The position numbers and the translations under genes are program-made. The notes beneath the pieces are model-generated. The model was not told where the DNA came from, made no database searches, and saw only the letters and a program-made list of their open reading frames with translations. DNA of 64,000 nt, taken from Daphnia carinata. Lineage: Eukaryota > Arthropoda > Branchiopoda > Diplostraca > Daphniidae. This document shows, piece by piece, positions 46,574 through 60,364 of this stretch. The stretch is from contig NC_081335.1 of NCBI RefSeq assembly GCF_022539665.2, forward strand, positions 3,534,001 to 3,598,000, in the 5' to 3' direction. Each line of letters begins with the position of its first letter. The first letter of the stretch is position 1.

Positions 46574-49235
46574 ATGAAGATTGAAAATCAGATGGAAACC
46601 AAAGATCCTGTTTCATCAGAGATCCTTAATGGAAAAGAAGCTTCAACTTCTAGTGGCCCTGCTGGGAACCTCCAGGTAGAGGAAAAGCGCAGGAGAGCCT
46701 GGGAACAATGGTCTGCAGATGATATTGCTGCTTTCTTTGAAGGCCTAAATGAGTTTGGCAAAGATTTTGATGCTATACAAAATTGCCTGTATACTAAGAA
46801 TAGAAAGAAGAGTCTGGTGAACTCTACCAACATTAAGAATAAAGATCAGGTGCGCCATTTCTACTACAGAACTTGGCACAAGATTTCAAAGTATCTTCTA
46901 CCAACCCCTGATGAAGGGAAGCGAATGCATAAGGAACTTTATGGATTGATCAATTATGGAGAAATGTGGAAAAAGCTTGGAGGTTATTTTAATGACAGAT
47001 GTGGAGAGAAACTCAATGAGCTGGTATGTCTTATGATTGTTTGTTCATTCCAGCCATTAATATTTTTATTGGATATCAAGGTTCAACATGGTGTTACATC
47101 AGTCAAAATTAAAGGCAAAAGTTACAGAATCAAAACTCCTGTCTGCCCTGCTTTGAAACGTCTTCAATCCACTGGAACAGAATCTCAGAAATTGCCATCC
47201 ACACCAGAGAGGATTGTGATGGAGCTCACACCCTGCTGCAATGCAGACTTTCTTCGTGTTCAGTCTGTCGCGCATAATCCGCGTATTCGTATTAGCACTG
47301 ATAGTTCTTCACCTTTATCGAATATTATAAGTTTTCTGACGAAAAAGTGGAAGCCTCGCTCTATTCTCGAAGCCGAGTCTGTGGCTGAGGTATCAGAAGT
47401 CCGTTTGATTTCCAACCGTTATTTAACATTTCAACCGATTTATTTTAGGATGAACTAATTATGCGGGTAACACCAGAGATGAAACAAATTGCACCAATTG
47501 GCAGTACAAAAAAAGGGCGCAAAAGAACCTACAGTGGCCAAGAACAAATGGATGAAACAGAAGTAAAACTTGAAGTCAAAAGTTGGATTCTTGAAACTTC
47601 TGATCAAGTGACGGTGGGAGAGGTTTACACTATTTGTGGTGGTTCCAACGGCCGTCTGCAACTCAATTATGCTTGGGAACGACGTAGTAAACCTGAACAT
47701 GACGCAGATCGTTCAAGTACGTTGATGCAACTGTTCCCTTTTCTATATTATTCTTATCATCTTGTTTTTGCTTATAAATACTTCATTCATGACCAGCCCG
47801 AGACGTCGTATCATTGCTTGGCGCATTGGTTAATATTGCAAAAAGCTCTTTAATGAAGAGCCAACCAAGTGGGGAAATATTTCCTGTCAAGAAGGCCGCC
47901 CGTCGCCAGGTCATCGCGTCTCTACCGTCCGACGGTTCTTCGTCTGAATTAGCAGGGGGAGGAGCTAACGCCTCGAGGTCACCACAGAGTGAGGCCAGTC
48001 CTACCCAAAATCTTCCGATGGAGTCACCAATTCAGGTAACCGTTAATTTCTTGTACTTTCAACCGATGATTTGTATCTTCTTTCTTCTCTAGTTTTCCCG
48101 TATGAGACAACGGCTACGTCGTCCTCTTCGTTATGGTACTTCGTTGAAGCGTGGTTCACTTGCTGCAACACTGAATAAAATGCCCGGCCCATTACCAATT
48201 CAAGCGCGACCTCATCCGTCCTCGCTAATGGCGCAATCCACTACAGTTAATATCACCTGGCCACCTGAAGAGAACGGTAACGGAACGGGCTCTTTTGTCT
48301 TACAAGTCCAGCTTGATGGTCAACAGCAACAAACCTCTCCTCAAAAGGACATACCGACAGCATCGGTTACTAGTCCGCTCTATTTACCTCCGAAAAAAGG
48401 ACCTGATATTCAAAATGGAACTGGTAAGAGATAAATTTTTAAGGGTGCCAATAGTTTCATACAAATTTTTTCCTTTATTAAAAAAAAAAAAAGAACTGGA
48501 CCATGACTTTTTCCGCCCTCCTTCGATTTTATTACACACCCCCGTGAAAGCTGGAGGATCCACCGCTGGCTGGGCCACTGCTTCCACTGCATCGTCGTTG
48601 CCTTCTACACCTAATCGTCTACAAGGTAGTAGAAATAAATTAAACCTGCATGCTACAAACTACGTGTCGCATTATCCTTTTTGTTTGCCTTTTATTAGAA
48701 TGGATGTCGATCTTAATGCCGAACACACCGGAGAAGCATGGAGCGGAATCCTCGTCCGTCAGGAGTATACCATTTTCAATACCCGACAGTTTGAGTAGCT
48801 TTTTTGGAGAAAATGGAACTTTTCCTTCTCTAGCTTCCAGTTTGCACAGTGGAGAAGGTTCAACATGGCAAAACAGAGATGTGAGCGATTATTATTAATA
48901 TCTCGTTTCCATATCATTTTCTTGACGATGTTGGTTTTTGTTTTCTCGTCTCGTTCCAGGGTGATGAAATATCGCTTAGCAGCCTGTTGAACCAGTTGGT
49001 TTCACCAGCCAAAAGTACAGCAAGTAGTCGTTACACGGATTTGAAACTTCCGTTCGACGTAAGCCATTATTGCAGTTAAAGCTTTTGCATCTGCGCTTGT
49101 ATTTCATTGATTTGTTTTTAACCACAGTTGCAGTCATTGGTGGCCGATAACAGCGTTGACCTGACAGCCAAGTTTGCTGAGTTAGCAGCTTCGATAGCTG
49201 CTGCTGATGCCAACACATCCAAAAGTCGGCCTTAG
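46574..49235 (+). CDS. Cramped-like (CRAMP1) SANT-domain chromatin protein
   Basis: Homologue of Drosophila cramped and vertebrate CRAMP1, a nuclear SANT-domain protein linked to Polycomb phenotypes and histone H1 expression. Exons 46574–47023, 47081–47389, 47449–47716, 47797–48035, 48093–48423, 48494–48625, 48699–48880, 48960–49058 and 49128–49235 give 705 residues. The SANT region is near the N-terminus (AWEQWSADDIAAFFEGLNEFG, VRHFYYRTWHKISKYL). Other conserved blocks are GRLQLNYAWERR and the C-terminal DEISLSSLLNQLV. The first intron (47024–47080) is 57 nt, a multiple of three without a stop, so retention would only add 19 residues. An upstream in-frame ATG at 46490 would add 28 residues that look like UTR. 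AATAAATAAA near 50132 may serve as poly(A) signal. Confidence 0.92.
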
Positions 49236-50961
49236 ATTTCAACACAATAGATCCTTGTTTTTCTTTTCTTTTTTAAATACTTAAATTTGAATCATTAAGA
49301 AAACTTTAATGACGGCTCCCATATGTAATTAATCTTGACAGATTGCTTGAAAAACTAGTTTTTGTCCGTTGAAAACTATCAATTCAAGATTCTTACGCAC
49401 AAGACAAATTTAGCGGTGTCCAGTTCCTTTACTCGTTTGACTGTTATATAGATACTCCGGTACAAAAATCCTTTCCTTCTCATCTACCGCTTTTATTACG
49501 TAATCAATTATATCGCATTTCTTTTCTAATCAAAGAAAAATATCTAATCTTCTTTATGTTACATCCTACACGTTCTAGAAAAGCTTTTTACAGTGGATAA
49601 TATGTCGTCCCTGTCTCATGACCTAAGCCCTTTCATCTCTGGCAATGTAGGAACATGTAATATATATTGATGCAACAGTCATCGTTAGTTCTGATGAGCC
49701 GACAAGAAGGAAGAGAACTAGAAACCCCAAGTAAGGCGAGCCAAGAACAATATTGGGTTACACCATTGATTGACTTGGCCAATATCCAGTCACGGCAAAT
49801 GTGTACATATTCAGGTGACCCACATGCCCTTTCATTGGAACATACGTATAGTATGCGTCTATCACACGTATTGTAGAGGTCATGGCGGCGTGTTTTATTA
49901 TTGATGTTTGGCGCTTCACCATGTAGAACGATTCGATTTTATAGCTCGTGAAACCTATATTCTACTTTGTTGTCCGCCAAAGGCTTTTGTTTCGTTAAAA
50001 ACCACTAAACTAATAGGAGCTGCATGTATGTCTGTTTAGGTTGTATGCTCTGTATCGAACGCGTGAAATCGATATCTATTAAAAATGTAAATACGGAAAA
50101 GTTTCTTTTTTATTACCTTTTCTTGTGCTTTAATAAATAAAAAAAATTGACCTTGGAGTTAAAAACAACTATTTTACAATGAATATTTTGTTATGCATTT
50201 GAAAATATATATAGATATATATTTTTACATACGGCAATGCCGTTGAGAATATTGGTTTCCCGCCCTAATTGACTGATCAGAAATTATTTGGGAAGGACAA
50301 CGTAATGGTGTTGGTTGTTAGTTCGTTGGACAGCTCGACTATTGTTGCTCTATTATTTTTACATGGAAGTTGGGTAAGAATACATGAAACATAATGTCAT
50401 AGGGTTCATTTTCCATCATCTGATTGCCCAACTTGGATTTGCTGTTCGAATGTAGGAAATCACGAGTTCTCTGGTTAACCGCCCTTCCTTTGATTGCAGT
50501 TATTTAGCGAGCACGTGGTGTAGAACTTCGTGGAATATTATTCGCTACGTTTTATTGTTTCGAATTGGCTTCATGTACCTTCTTCTACCGCCGATTAAAG
50601 CAATTTTTACTAAAAATGGGCGAAATAGGAAGATAAAAATTTATGTAAAGTATGTTTCTTTTTTTTTCTTTCATTATGTTATTGAGAGAAAAGTAAAAGT
50701 AGAATTACACAGTTTCTCAACAGGGTCGTCATGGGGCCAAATCCTGATGTGCCATCAGGTTTTTCTAAATATTAGAAATGAAACTCCCCATGGTTAACCA
50801 CATTCTTCCGACGTTGATTGGGTAATATCTGAGAAAGTTGTGACAACTATAAACTGGTACGTAATTCGATGTATGCCATTGCCCACGCCCTGTTTAAAAG
50901 ACGTACGAAGTCGTTACTGATTAATCAGTCATAGTTGATTGACTGTTATTCTCGTGTCACC
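49236..50961. other. Cramped-like 3' region and prophenoloxidase upstream region
   Basis: Non-coding as far as I can see. The first 900 bp probably form the 3' UTR of the Cramped-like gene, ending near AATAAATAAA at about 50132. The rest leads to the prophenoloxidase start and contains no recognisable exon. Confidence 0.5.
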
Positions 50962-53900
50962 ATGTCGGATTTGGAGCTTCAGCAACGGAAAGTTCTTAAC
51001 CTTTTCGAGCGGGTTTCTCAGCCATTTTCACCTAAACCGAACATTACTTTTGAATTTCCGGATTTTGTGGTAGGCTAAACATACTATATACTTTATTCTG
51101 TAATAATTCATCCAAATTGGACAACCCCTGTAGTCTGATTGGGTCTTTCTTCAGTCTCCAACAGATTTTTCTCCAAAACCTGGTTTAGTCCCCCCTGGTA
51201 GTGCATCTACTGATGGCTTGAATATCCCCGAATTAGACCTGGTAAAGACGATTCCACGCGGAAGATTATTCTCGAATTTTCATCCAGGCCACCGTGAAGC
51301 CGCCTACACACTTGTTAAGATCTTTAAAGGTATGGAACTATAAAAACTCTTCATAAAATGTCCTTTATTTACTTGGCTGGTTGGAAATAAAAGATGTCCC
51401 TACTGTGGCTGGTATGTTGAATTTGGCTGCCCATCCCGATGTACGCGATGCTGTAAACGAGCATATTTTCGTCTATGCTTTGTCTGCTGCCCTCATTCAA
51501 AGAAAAGATGCTCGCTCGTTACGTCTTCCGCCCATCTATGAAATTTTTCCAGGGAAATTTTTTGGTAAAAATTATTGTGTACTGATTTCAATAATGACAG
51601 CTCTCAGTTAAATTTTCATGGCAACAGAGACTAAAGTGCGAAGCGAAGCACAGACGAGTGTTCAACAGCAAAAAGAGCCGGCCATTAAACAACCCATCAT
51701 CATCGATAAAAAGTATTACATAACATTGCAATGAGTGACAAGCAATCCTAGCAAAGTTTTTTTTTACCTCTACAGCTTTGCAGCTACAAACAGAGTCGTG
51801 GAAAATAGGTTGTCTTATTTCCGCGAAGACTTGGGTAAGTTGCATAATTGTTTTGTTTATATAGTAAGAAAAAATCATGTTGTACATTTTATTTCCCAAG
51901 GCATCAACAGCCATCATTGGCATTGGCATTTAATTTTTCCAGTGGAAGCGACAGGAGAAATCATAAATCCACCAGATCGTCGTGGCGAACTATTCTATTA
52001 CATGCACCAACAAATTTTGGCTCGGTAAATGGATAAATTCTCTTACAAAATGTATTTCTAAAGTTTGCTCATACTCGGATAAGCGGGCCCGATTCTCGAA
52101 AGTAAACCACATTTTTAAATTTTTTATTTGGTACAGTTATGATGCTGAAAGAATAGCTAATGGTCTGGCCCGCGTAACGTCATATCACGACTGGGACGAA
52201 CCCATTATAGAAGCCTACTTTCCGAAACTTACAAATGCCAACGGTGCCATTCATTGGGCATCTCGTCCGGCTGGGCTCGTTCTCAAGGTTCATTAACTCT
52301 GCATAACAATGCTGTCTTATAACTTCATTATCACAAACAAAAAATTAACGTGTGTGTCCTGAATAGGACATTAATATTCCCGACGAAGGCGTCGAACTTG
52401 GAATCGAATTTCAAATTCAGAATCTAGAACTGTGGCGCACCCGAATTCTTCACGCTATACACAAAGGATCCGTAGTAAAGGTAATCAAGTGTCGCCTTGT
52501 ATTTTAGACGTAAAAGTGTAACACGTATTTGGGGAGGGGTGTTAGGCGAATGGCGAAGTCGTCCAGTTAGATGAAACAACGGGTACAAACACCTTAGGAG
52601 AGCTCATCGAAGCGTCGCAGTGGTCTGCCGACAAGTTGTTTTACGGTGATCTGCACAATTTTGGACACATTGCAGTGTGTTATATTCACGACCCTGACCG
52701 CAGCCATTCGGTAAATGAAGTTTCATGATGTCTGAGTTGTTGTTTTGGTAAAATAACCCAACAGTTGTGGGTTTCTCTTCAAAAAAAAGGAAAACATGGG
52801 AGTGATGGGCGATTCGGTGACGGCCATGCGTGACCCCATCTTCTACCGATGGCACAAGTTCATCGACTCACTTTTCCAGCAATTCAAAGCCACCTTAAAT
52901 CCCTATACTGCTCAACAGGTCTATCAAAGCATTTAAAATGTTGATGAGTTTGAAATCATTTGTTTTCGTGGCACTCGCAGTTGACTCTGGAAGGAATTAC
53001 AGTGAACAACGTCGAAGTACGCCGCAACGCTTCTCCTAATAATCCCGGGTTAAATCCACCAAAAAATCTCATTATCACAGGTATGTAGACTAGCACGGGA
53101 AAGTTTAATTACAGAGTACGTGAAACTAAAAAATTGGTCTATAAAAACTTCAGGCTGGCAAGAAAGTATTGTGGAGCTGGACCGCGGTTTAGATTTCTCA
53201 AGCTTGCGTCCCGTCCAAGTAATGATGACGCTACAATTTTATTTGATTATTGTTTTGTAAAGCATTTATTATAAACAAGTTTCTTGGTTCTAGGCACGAG
53301 TGACGCACCTGCAGCATGAAGATTTTTTCTATCGAATACAAGTGACCAATTCGACAAAAACTACACAAGAAATTGTGTTCCGAATTTTTTTGGCACCGAT
53401 CGCAGACGAGGCAGGTCGCCCATTTTCCTTCAGAGAACAACGTCTTCTAATGATCGAGCTGGACAAATTTGTTGTGAGAGGTAGAAAACTATAGGACTTT
53501 TTAATGCTTCCAAAGAAAAATAGTTAAAACTTAATTTTGTGTGACAGTTACCCCTGGAGCTAACAGAGTCAAGAGAAAATCGGACGATTCCTCCGTGACG
53601 ATCCCGTTTGAACGTACGTTTAGAGATCTGGAAGCAGCTGCTCCCGCGACACCACTCGCTCCAGGAGGTGTGTACTAATATTAATATCCTTTAATTACGT
53701 TCAATAGTTATCCTGACGACGCTCTAATTTGCCCATCAAGGTGTCCCAACCGACTTGCCGACCGACAGAATGACCAATTTCTGTGGTTGCGGGTTCGTAT
53801 TGCAAGCTTATTATTATTTCTTTTTATGGCAAAAGAAAAATGCAACTTCATTTGAATCATGTATGTCTGTTAGGTGGCCGGATCACTTTTTAGTGCCGCG

Positions 53901-54298
53901 AGGTGCGCCTAACCCAGGAATGCCCTTCACGCTGTTCGCCATGGCCACCAGCTGGGAAGAGGATCGCGTCGTTAATGGTAAGGCTGTTGCCGCAGGTTTG
54001 GTTTGACACGTCTGCCATCACTTATTAGTTTTAGCTGCGGCTATTTATGGCTCCTACATTTGTGTTGTGCTGTATAGGTGAGGACACTAAAAAACTCTGC
54101 CGCAATGCAGCCTCTTATTGCGGAGTATTAGATGAAAAGTATCCCGACAAGAGACCGATGGGCTTTCCATTTGATCGCCCCCCTGATAAAATGATGACCA
54201 CGTTGGCGAAATTTGTTGAAAAGTCGCCTAATATGAAAACCACAGAGATCCGCATTCAGTTTGAAGATCGCATCATACGTCGATTTCCCCAACAGTAA
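50962..54298 (+). CDS. Prophenoloxidase (hemocyanin-superfamily type 3 copper enzyme)
   Basis: Arthropod prophenoloxidase, the zymogen of the melanisation enzyme that oxidises phenols to quinones. Seventeen exons: 50962–51069, 51155–51329, 51394–51564, 51628–51712, 51776–51834, 51901–52024, 52137–52287, 52367–52480, 52546–52710, 52790–52918, 52981–53080, 53154–53218, 53294–53480, 53548–53667, 53741–53792, 53874–53977 and 54078–54298. Phases agree; 709 residues, typical for the family. There is no signal peptide, as expected. The CuA site reads INSHHWHWHLIFP with its third His in YYMHQQ; the CuB site has DLHNFGHIA and FYRWHKF. The C-terminal immunoglobulin-like domain contains FCGCGWPDHFLVPRG and CGVLDEKYPDKRPMGFPFDR. 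A basic site (TIPRGRLFSNF, about residue 80) may be the activation cleavage region. Confidence 0.96.
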
Positions 54299-56000
54299 AG
54301 TATTGGAACAGTCATGCTTTCTGTTTCCGTTTTCCACCTTTTTTTACTCAGCCAATGACTTCTCTCTTCGGCTATAGTATTTAACGTTATCGCCCACAAA
54401 AGGAATTGTCTGCCCTTAATTTTTCATTTGCTGAAAGCGGATGTTGTGATACTTCCTTAATCCGTACTAATTGAAAAGCATTTCAAGGTACTCGCATTCT
54501 TCGCTTTGCTTGAGGAAGCTTGATCCTATAAAGATCAGATTTCTTTTACCATTTACTGCAGCACAGTCTACCAATTTTTTCTTTGGATAAAGGCTCTTTT
54601 CTCAAGGCTATGGTGCCCAACAATCCCCTTCAATTGCTGCACAATAACATTCATTTGATTCTTTTCCCCCTAGTTCTTTTCATTGCTTCCCTTTTTTAGA
54701 AATACATTTGGAACTCGAAAGCGTATTGTGTGAAATGAAAATGACGATTATTTATAACGCCATTACAGAGAACGAGAGATATGGTAAGGAATATTGTGAT
54801 GTTTCTTCACTTTTAAGTTCTCTTCGTTATCTCATTCCTTCAAAGCAGTGATTGCGGCATATTACACAACGACATCTAAGAAATGTTCTTTGAACTTTTT
54901 AAGTAAACAGTGGGGGCCATCTTGAATCTTGGATGGCAAAAAAGAAAATCGTAAGGTCGTTGACAGTGAGAGGAGAGTATTTATTGAATCTGTTTATACG
55001 TTGTGCAGGACTTTTTAAGTATTAATACTGTTATCTTCTTAAGCTTTTTGGATCGATAGGTTCGGATGTCGAAATACATAAAAGTATTTCTTTCGTGTTT
55101 TATCTTTCCATTTGGTTGATGGATAGAGCACGTCATATGATGATGCAAGTTGGGAGATATCTCATCAGCCAGTACGAGTCCCGCTGGCGCAATGGCCTCA
55201 TTTTTAAGTTCAAGTCGGTGACATGTTGACAGTGACTGTCGTGATAGTTTAATCAGCTTCTTTTCAAATGCAAGGCAGTACCAGCATGGAGTCATATTGG
55301 CACAGTTTTTGAAGACTGACGTTTGATGATGAAAGTTAATCAGCAATGAAATGGCGACCTACATTTCCTTTTATTACCACAGAGAGCAAGACAAGCCCTG
55401 CATTATCTTTGTTGACGAGGGCCATATCCAAAAATATTTTTTTGCAGATAGTTTAGTCTGCAAGTTGTGGTTATTAATTTGTATTTTTGGGGAAAAAACT
55501 GATAATCAGTCTATATGATTCAATATTAACGAAAATTTTTTTGTTGTAGTTACCTGGCAGGTCATCATGGATTAACAATAAAAATGATAAAGTAGTTTTT
55601 TTTTTTTTTTTTTTATCTCAGAACATTAATAATGTATTAACCTTGTGCCAACTAAATCACAAACCTACTGATGAACTAATAAACTTTCGTTGTTCAAATC
55701 GTGTTAACGTGCAAATATACACAAAGTATCGGATCACTGAGTATCTTTTTGTGTTTTATTGCCAACTTCAACATGTGTTTTGTTTTCAGTTGGCTTATCA
55801 AAGTGTTATCGCTATCAGTCAAGGTTTCATTCTTTTTATCATTTTTCGTTGATTAAAAATCACGCTCAGCGTAGTATGTGGTTCATTGAGAAAAATCAAG
55901 TTACAATTACCGGAAAATTATTGGAATGTTAACTTGTAACGAAAAAAAAAAATAATGTAATTTAAAGAATGAGAATTTGTCTGGCGCTGCGCGCGGTGGC
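54299..56000. other. Intergenic stretch after prophenoloxidase
   Basis: No supported gene. It should contain the prophenoloxidase 3' UTR. A minus-strand frame of 121 codons at 54981–55346 shows no recognisable domain. An 18-nt T run is present near 55596. Confidence 0.55.
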
Positions 56001-59000
56001 CATGTTTGCAGACGACGTTCCTTCCTTTTTTTAGGCTCACGTCAGTTCGGTTGGGGAATGATCGAAAGCACCAGCACTCTGCTCCTCGCTGGTTGCAAAT
56101 TCGAATCGTTAGCCACAAAATATTGTAACTGGCATTAATTGTGCACCATTTAAAAGAAAAACTGTTGCAACAAGAAGGAACAATTTCGACTTGTAATTTG
56201 TACGTTCTCCATCTGGAATTGTTCGGACAACGTTTGTTACTTGCTCGGGCTGCTGGTGGCTTGCTTGTTGGGACAGAAGTAGTGTGTTCTGCTGCTGGCT
56301 GCTTGCATTGCTTGAGAAAACAAAAAAGCAACCTTGGGTGGCCGACGTCCTTCCTACCTCGTCATTTTCGGTGTTGTTTTCTTCCCCCCACAACGATTTC
56401 AAGCTGGAGAAACTACCCGAATACCTCAGAGACACTGTCGACTGGCTCATGGGGTAAGCCAATGTTTCATTTATTATTCTTTTCATTGCTGGGCTTTTGT
56501 GCGATGCCGATCGTTTCTTTCTTTTTTTATGCAATGTAATCGTGCCTCGACGATTCTCGTAGCTTTTGCCCTTTCTGCCGACAGAATGAAACATTCGATT
56601 GCAATTTCTATTGCAAAACGTGTTACTTGTTCTCAACAGTTTTTTTTTTCTTTCTTATTCGTGTGTTCTTTTGCTCGTTGTCTTGGCAACAATTTCTCAT
56701 ATTGAAGTCTAAAATTGGGTCTCCTTTCTCTCTCTCTCTCGTGGCCCCATAACGTTTTGTTACACAATCCATAAAAATGGGGTGGACGCAAAGAGCATAT
56801 TCGCAAAGATTGCTTTCACTATTATCGAGCTGTCGTGAGATTGTACGTTTGTTTCTTTTCCCTTTTTCTTGTATATACGTTGGTGGTTTGCCTTTTTGCG
56901 TCTCGAATTGACGTCTCCCCATCGTTTACGTCAAGGTTTTTTTTTTGTTGTTGTCTCTTCAATGCTGATTGACCTTTTCCACTCTGTGTCTTTTCTATTT
57001 GAAGCCGTGCAAACGTCGAAAAGCTTTCGATGCTCTGTACGTTACGTGATTGCTTTTGCACACTCGAATATAACCCACGTTTATTTTTCGCCATGCCAGT
57101 GAGCGGGGTGAGATCGATTTCCGCTGGCAGATGGTTTTCTTCTAAATATTCGTTCAAAAAAAAAAAAGGAGGAAGAAATCGATCAGCTGTTTTAGAAACG
57201 TGGCAAACAAAGGAATAGGGTTTGGATTCATTCGTTTTCCGTTTGGTTGCCTCTTTTCGTAATGAATAATGAGTTCCGTTTTTTTTTTTTGTCTGACGGC
57301 GTGACAATCAACTGCAGTCAGGGCAGACTCTGGGGCCCCCAGCTGGTCGATAGCATTTCAATCAAGCAGGCCAGCAGCAGCAGCAGCCTTATAGTAACAA
57401 CTCTCATCGTCTCTCTCTTTCTCTGTTCAACGGCAGACACAAACAAACGGACGTCCTAAAAAGGAAGATTCTCAAAAAGAACGTGAACAAACGCACATCC
57501 AACAACCCCTGGGTGAGAGGGTTGTTGTTGTTGTTGTTGCTGCAATCAATTGAGAAAGAAGTCCTTTTTTCTTTTGCTGCTGCTGGTTGTTGTTGTTGAT
57601 AACAATCCCGATGGGAAATAATCATGTCTGAATTTAGCCTCGTATTGTTCGATCTGAAAAAAAAAAAAAAAAGCATTGGCCAGCGAAATCGCGTACGCGG
57701 CTTATGGCTTTCGGCTATGTGGAAGAATATATGTTTTTATTTATTTATTTATTTATTTTTTATTGTTCTCTGCGTGATGTCATCGTGGATAATGAGTCAG
57801 CCATTTGATTTGAGAAAGAAAAAATGTTTTGCGGAAATTGCCACCAGAGGGTTTTTTGGAGGCTGTTAGCCAGAGCCCCCTTTCATTGAACCGAGTCAAT
57901 TGAATATTTAAAAATAATAAAACGGGTTGAATCGCGCGTTTTCTCATTAAGAGAAACACACACGATTTGATCGTTTTACGTGCGACGAGACGGCCCGGGG
58001 ACACTGGTAGGAAATTGAGCGAATTAACAACAAAGACGTCGAAAGATAGTGGACGAGTAGCAAAACGTACTAGACAAGAAACAAAATAGATGGAAATAAA
58101 TCAATAATGAAGAACGTCACAAGTTTGCAAGCTTCTTTCTCTTTTTGCGTGTGTGTGTGTGTGTGTGCGTGTCTTGTTGGGCTATATTTAATCCTTTTCA
58201 TGGTTGATGGCGAATTTCCCGCAGTGCGGCGTTGACTACGTCACATTCACTGGCGTCCCTTTTTTTTTTTTTTTTGTCCTACCACCGACAACCTTCTCGC
58301 ACCCTCCATTAAAAAAAAAACGCAATATCTCGAGTCGCATAAGAGAGAGAGAGAGAGAGAGAGAGAGATCCTCCCGATTGGGCAGAATCTCATCCGACAT
58401 TTTTCTTTCTTTTTTTTTTTTTTTTGTGGGTGCGAAAAATCGGGGATGATCAGCTGACGTAGGTTTTCTTTATTAATGTTATTGATTGAACGTGACGTAG
58501 ACGAAGAGAGAAAGCCAGAGGCGTCGAGTGCGACCTTCTAAAAAAAATAAAAAATAAAGAAATACATGAGGATCTGGGCAACAGAGAAAAAAGAAGGTGC
58601 GGCGCGGCGCCATTCAAATCAGACGTTCCTCACGCACCGCCTTGCCCTCCCACCCGACTCCGGTAGTACACGAAATTCTTCTTTTGTTATTATGGTAACT
58701 AGGTGAGCCAGAAAAGAGACTGGCAAGTTGAGATGTCGTGATAAAGATCGATTTCCGATGGTTTACGAGACTCACGGAATGGCAGTTAACGACGGTTGCG
58801 GGGGGGGGGGGATGAAAAGATGAGATAAATAGATGAAGAAAAAGAAAAAGACAAAAAAACGTTGTACGTGTGAGTGACGGACGGACGGACAGCGCAGTTT
58901 CGTTCGAGATTGGCTCCCCCCAAAAGGGATTTTTCTTTGTGTGTGTGTGTGTGTTCGATAGGCATTTGGCTGGATTCGACCGGATGGATGGATGGATAGG

Positions 59001-60320
59001 ATTCCTTTTGTTTTTTATCCGGAGCAGAGAGTGTGTCTCCCTCCCCGCGCGCAGTTAATGGAGAAAGGTCGAACCTTTTTTCATACTGGATTGGCCACAG
59101 CTTTTTTTTTATTTATTTATTTATTTTTTGTCCGTCTGTTTTTCTCATCTGTGTGTGTGTGTGTGATTGATCGACTGGAGGGTGGGAGGAATGTCGTGGA
59201 TTTATCGAATTTGCCCGCGGGAATGCTTTTTTGGTGGTGACGGGCGGTGTGGACCAGCCCGGAAATGCGGAAGTCCGTTGTTTTTTTTTTTCTTTTCTTT
59301 TTTTTATTCCATTGGAATTATTTTCGTATATATATTTTTGTTTTTGAGTTTTTGCGTACTTTTGTGTTGTTCATCTCCTCCCACACACCTTGCAGGCATG
59401 GTTTTTATGTGAATGGTTTTGCGGTAGGGCAAAAATGGCATTCTTCACGATAATTATTTGATATGTTTTTTTTTTCTGTTGTTTCTTTTTTGTTTTCTTT
59501 CCAGTCGGCACAGAGGTTATGGACCTTGCGTTCTTTCCGCTTCAGTCGCTTTTCCATCCGCGTTTCCCATTCTTTTTTTTTTTTTTCGTTTTCAACATGA
59601 ACACGACAAATGTTCCCCTTTTTTTTTTTTTTTTTGCGCTCGAGCAAAACGTTGCGGAACGGCGTCCTCTTTGCGTTGCTCGCTTTTGAAAACAGTGCAA
59701 TGAAATGATGAATCAGACAGAAAAAAATCCTCACCCCCCCCCCAAAAAAAAAAAAAAAAACTAAAAGTTCGGGAGTTGAAGTCTTTCCCGTGTAACTGGC
59801 CCTCATTCCCGTCGCTGCCCGGCCACAGACTCAATGCTGTGTGTATGGTTTTGCACGCTATTGGCTTATGATATCGAACGCCTATAAATTGCGTCTACGT
59901 GTATTCACGTTTTTTTTTTGTTTTTTTTTTTTACACCTGCCCAGCCGGGGGCTTATTGCCTTGTCGGGACAAGATGTTCTTTATATATATAGTTTTTTTT
60001 TTCTATTTAATTTTTAACGGTATCCGTCTCATGGATCACGACATTTCCAGGCCATTTGTTGTTGATGATGGCCCCCTTTTATTTTATTTTTTTTTTTTTT
60101 TCTATGGAGTTTTAGACAGAAGAAGAAGAAGGTGTCTCTATCTGTTTGTGTGTGCTCTTTACTCCCCGCTAGCTCTTGTGGAAATCGGCACTTTTCGGCC
60201 GATTCATGCGTGGGTGGATCAGATGAGAAAACAAAACACAACACAACACACCAAAAACGAGCTTACATCCACTCCATCAACGGGAATACTGGTGTGTGTG
60301 TGTGTATATATATGTTCCCG

Positions 60321-60364
<44 letters not shown>

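Noticed and set aside
56109-56636. Minus-strand frame of 175 codons rich in Ser and Gln
   Set aside because: No splice signals, family match or neighbours; it lies in low-complexity sequence and is probably chance.
59405-59806. Lys-rich and Phe-rich frames in the 56–64 kb region
   Set aside because: They are translations of T or A homopolymers and microsatellites.
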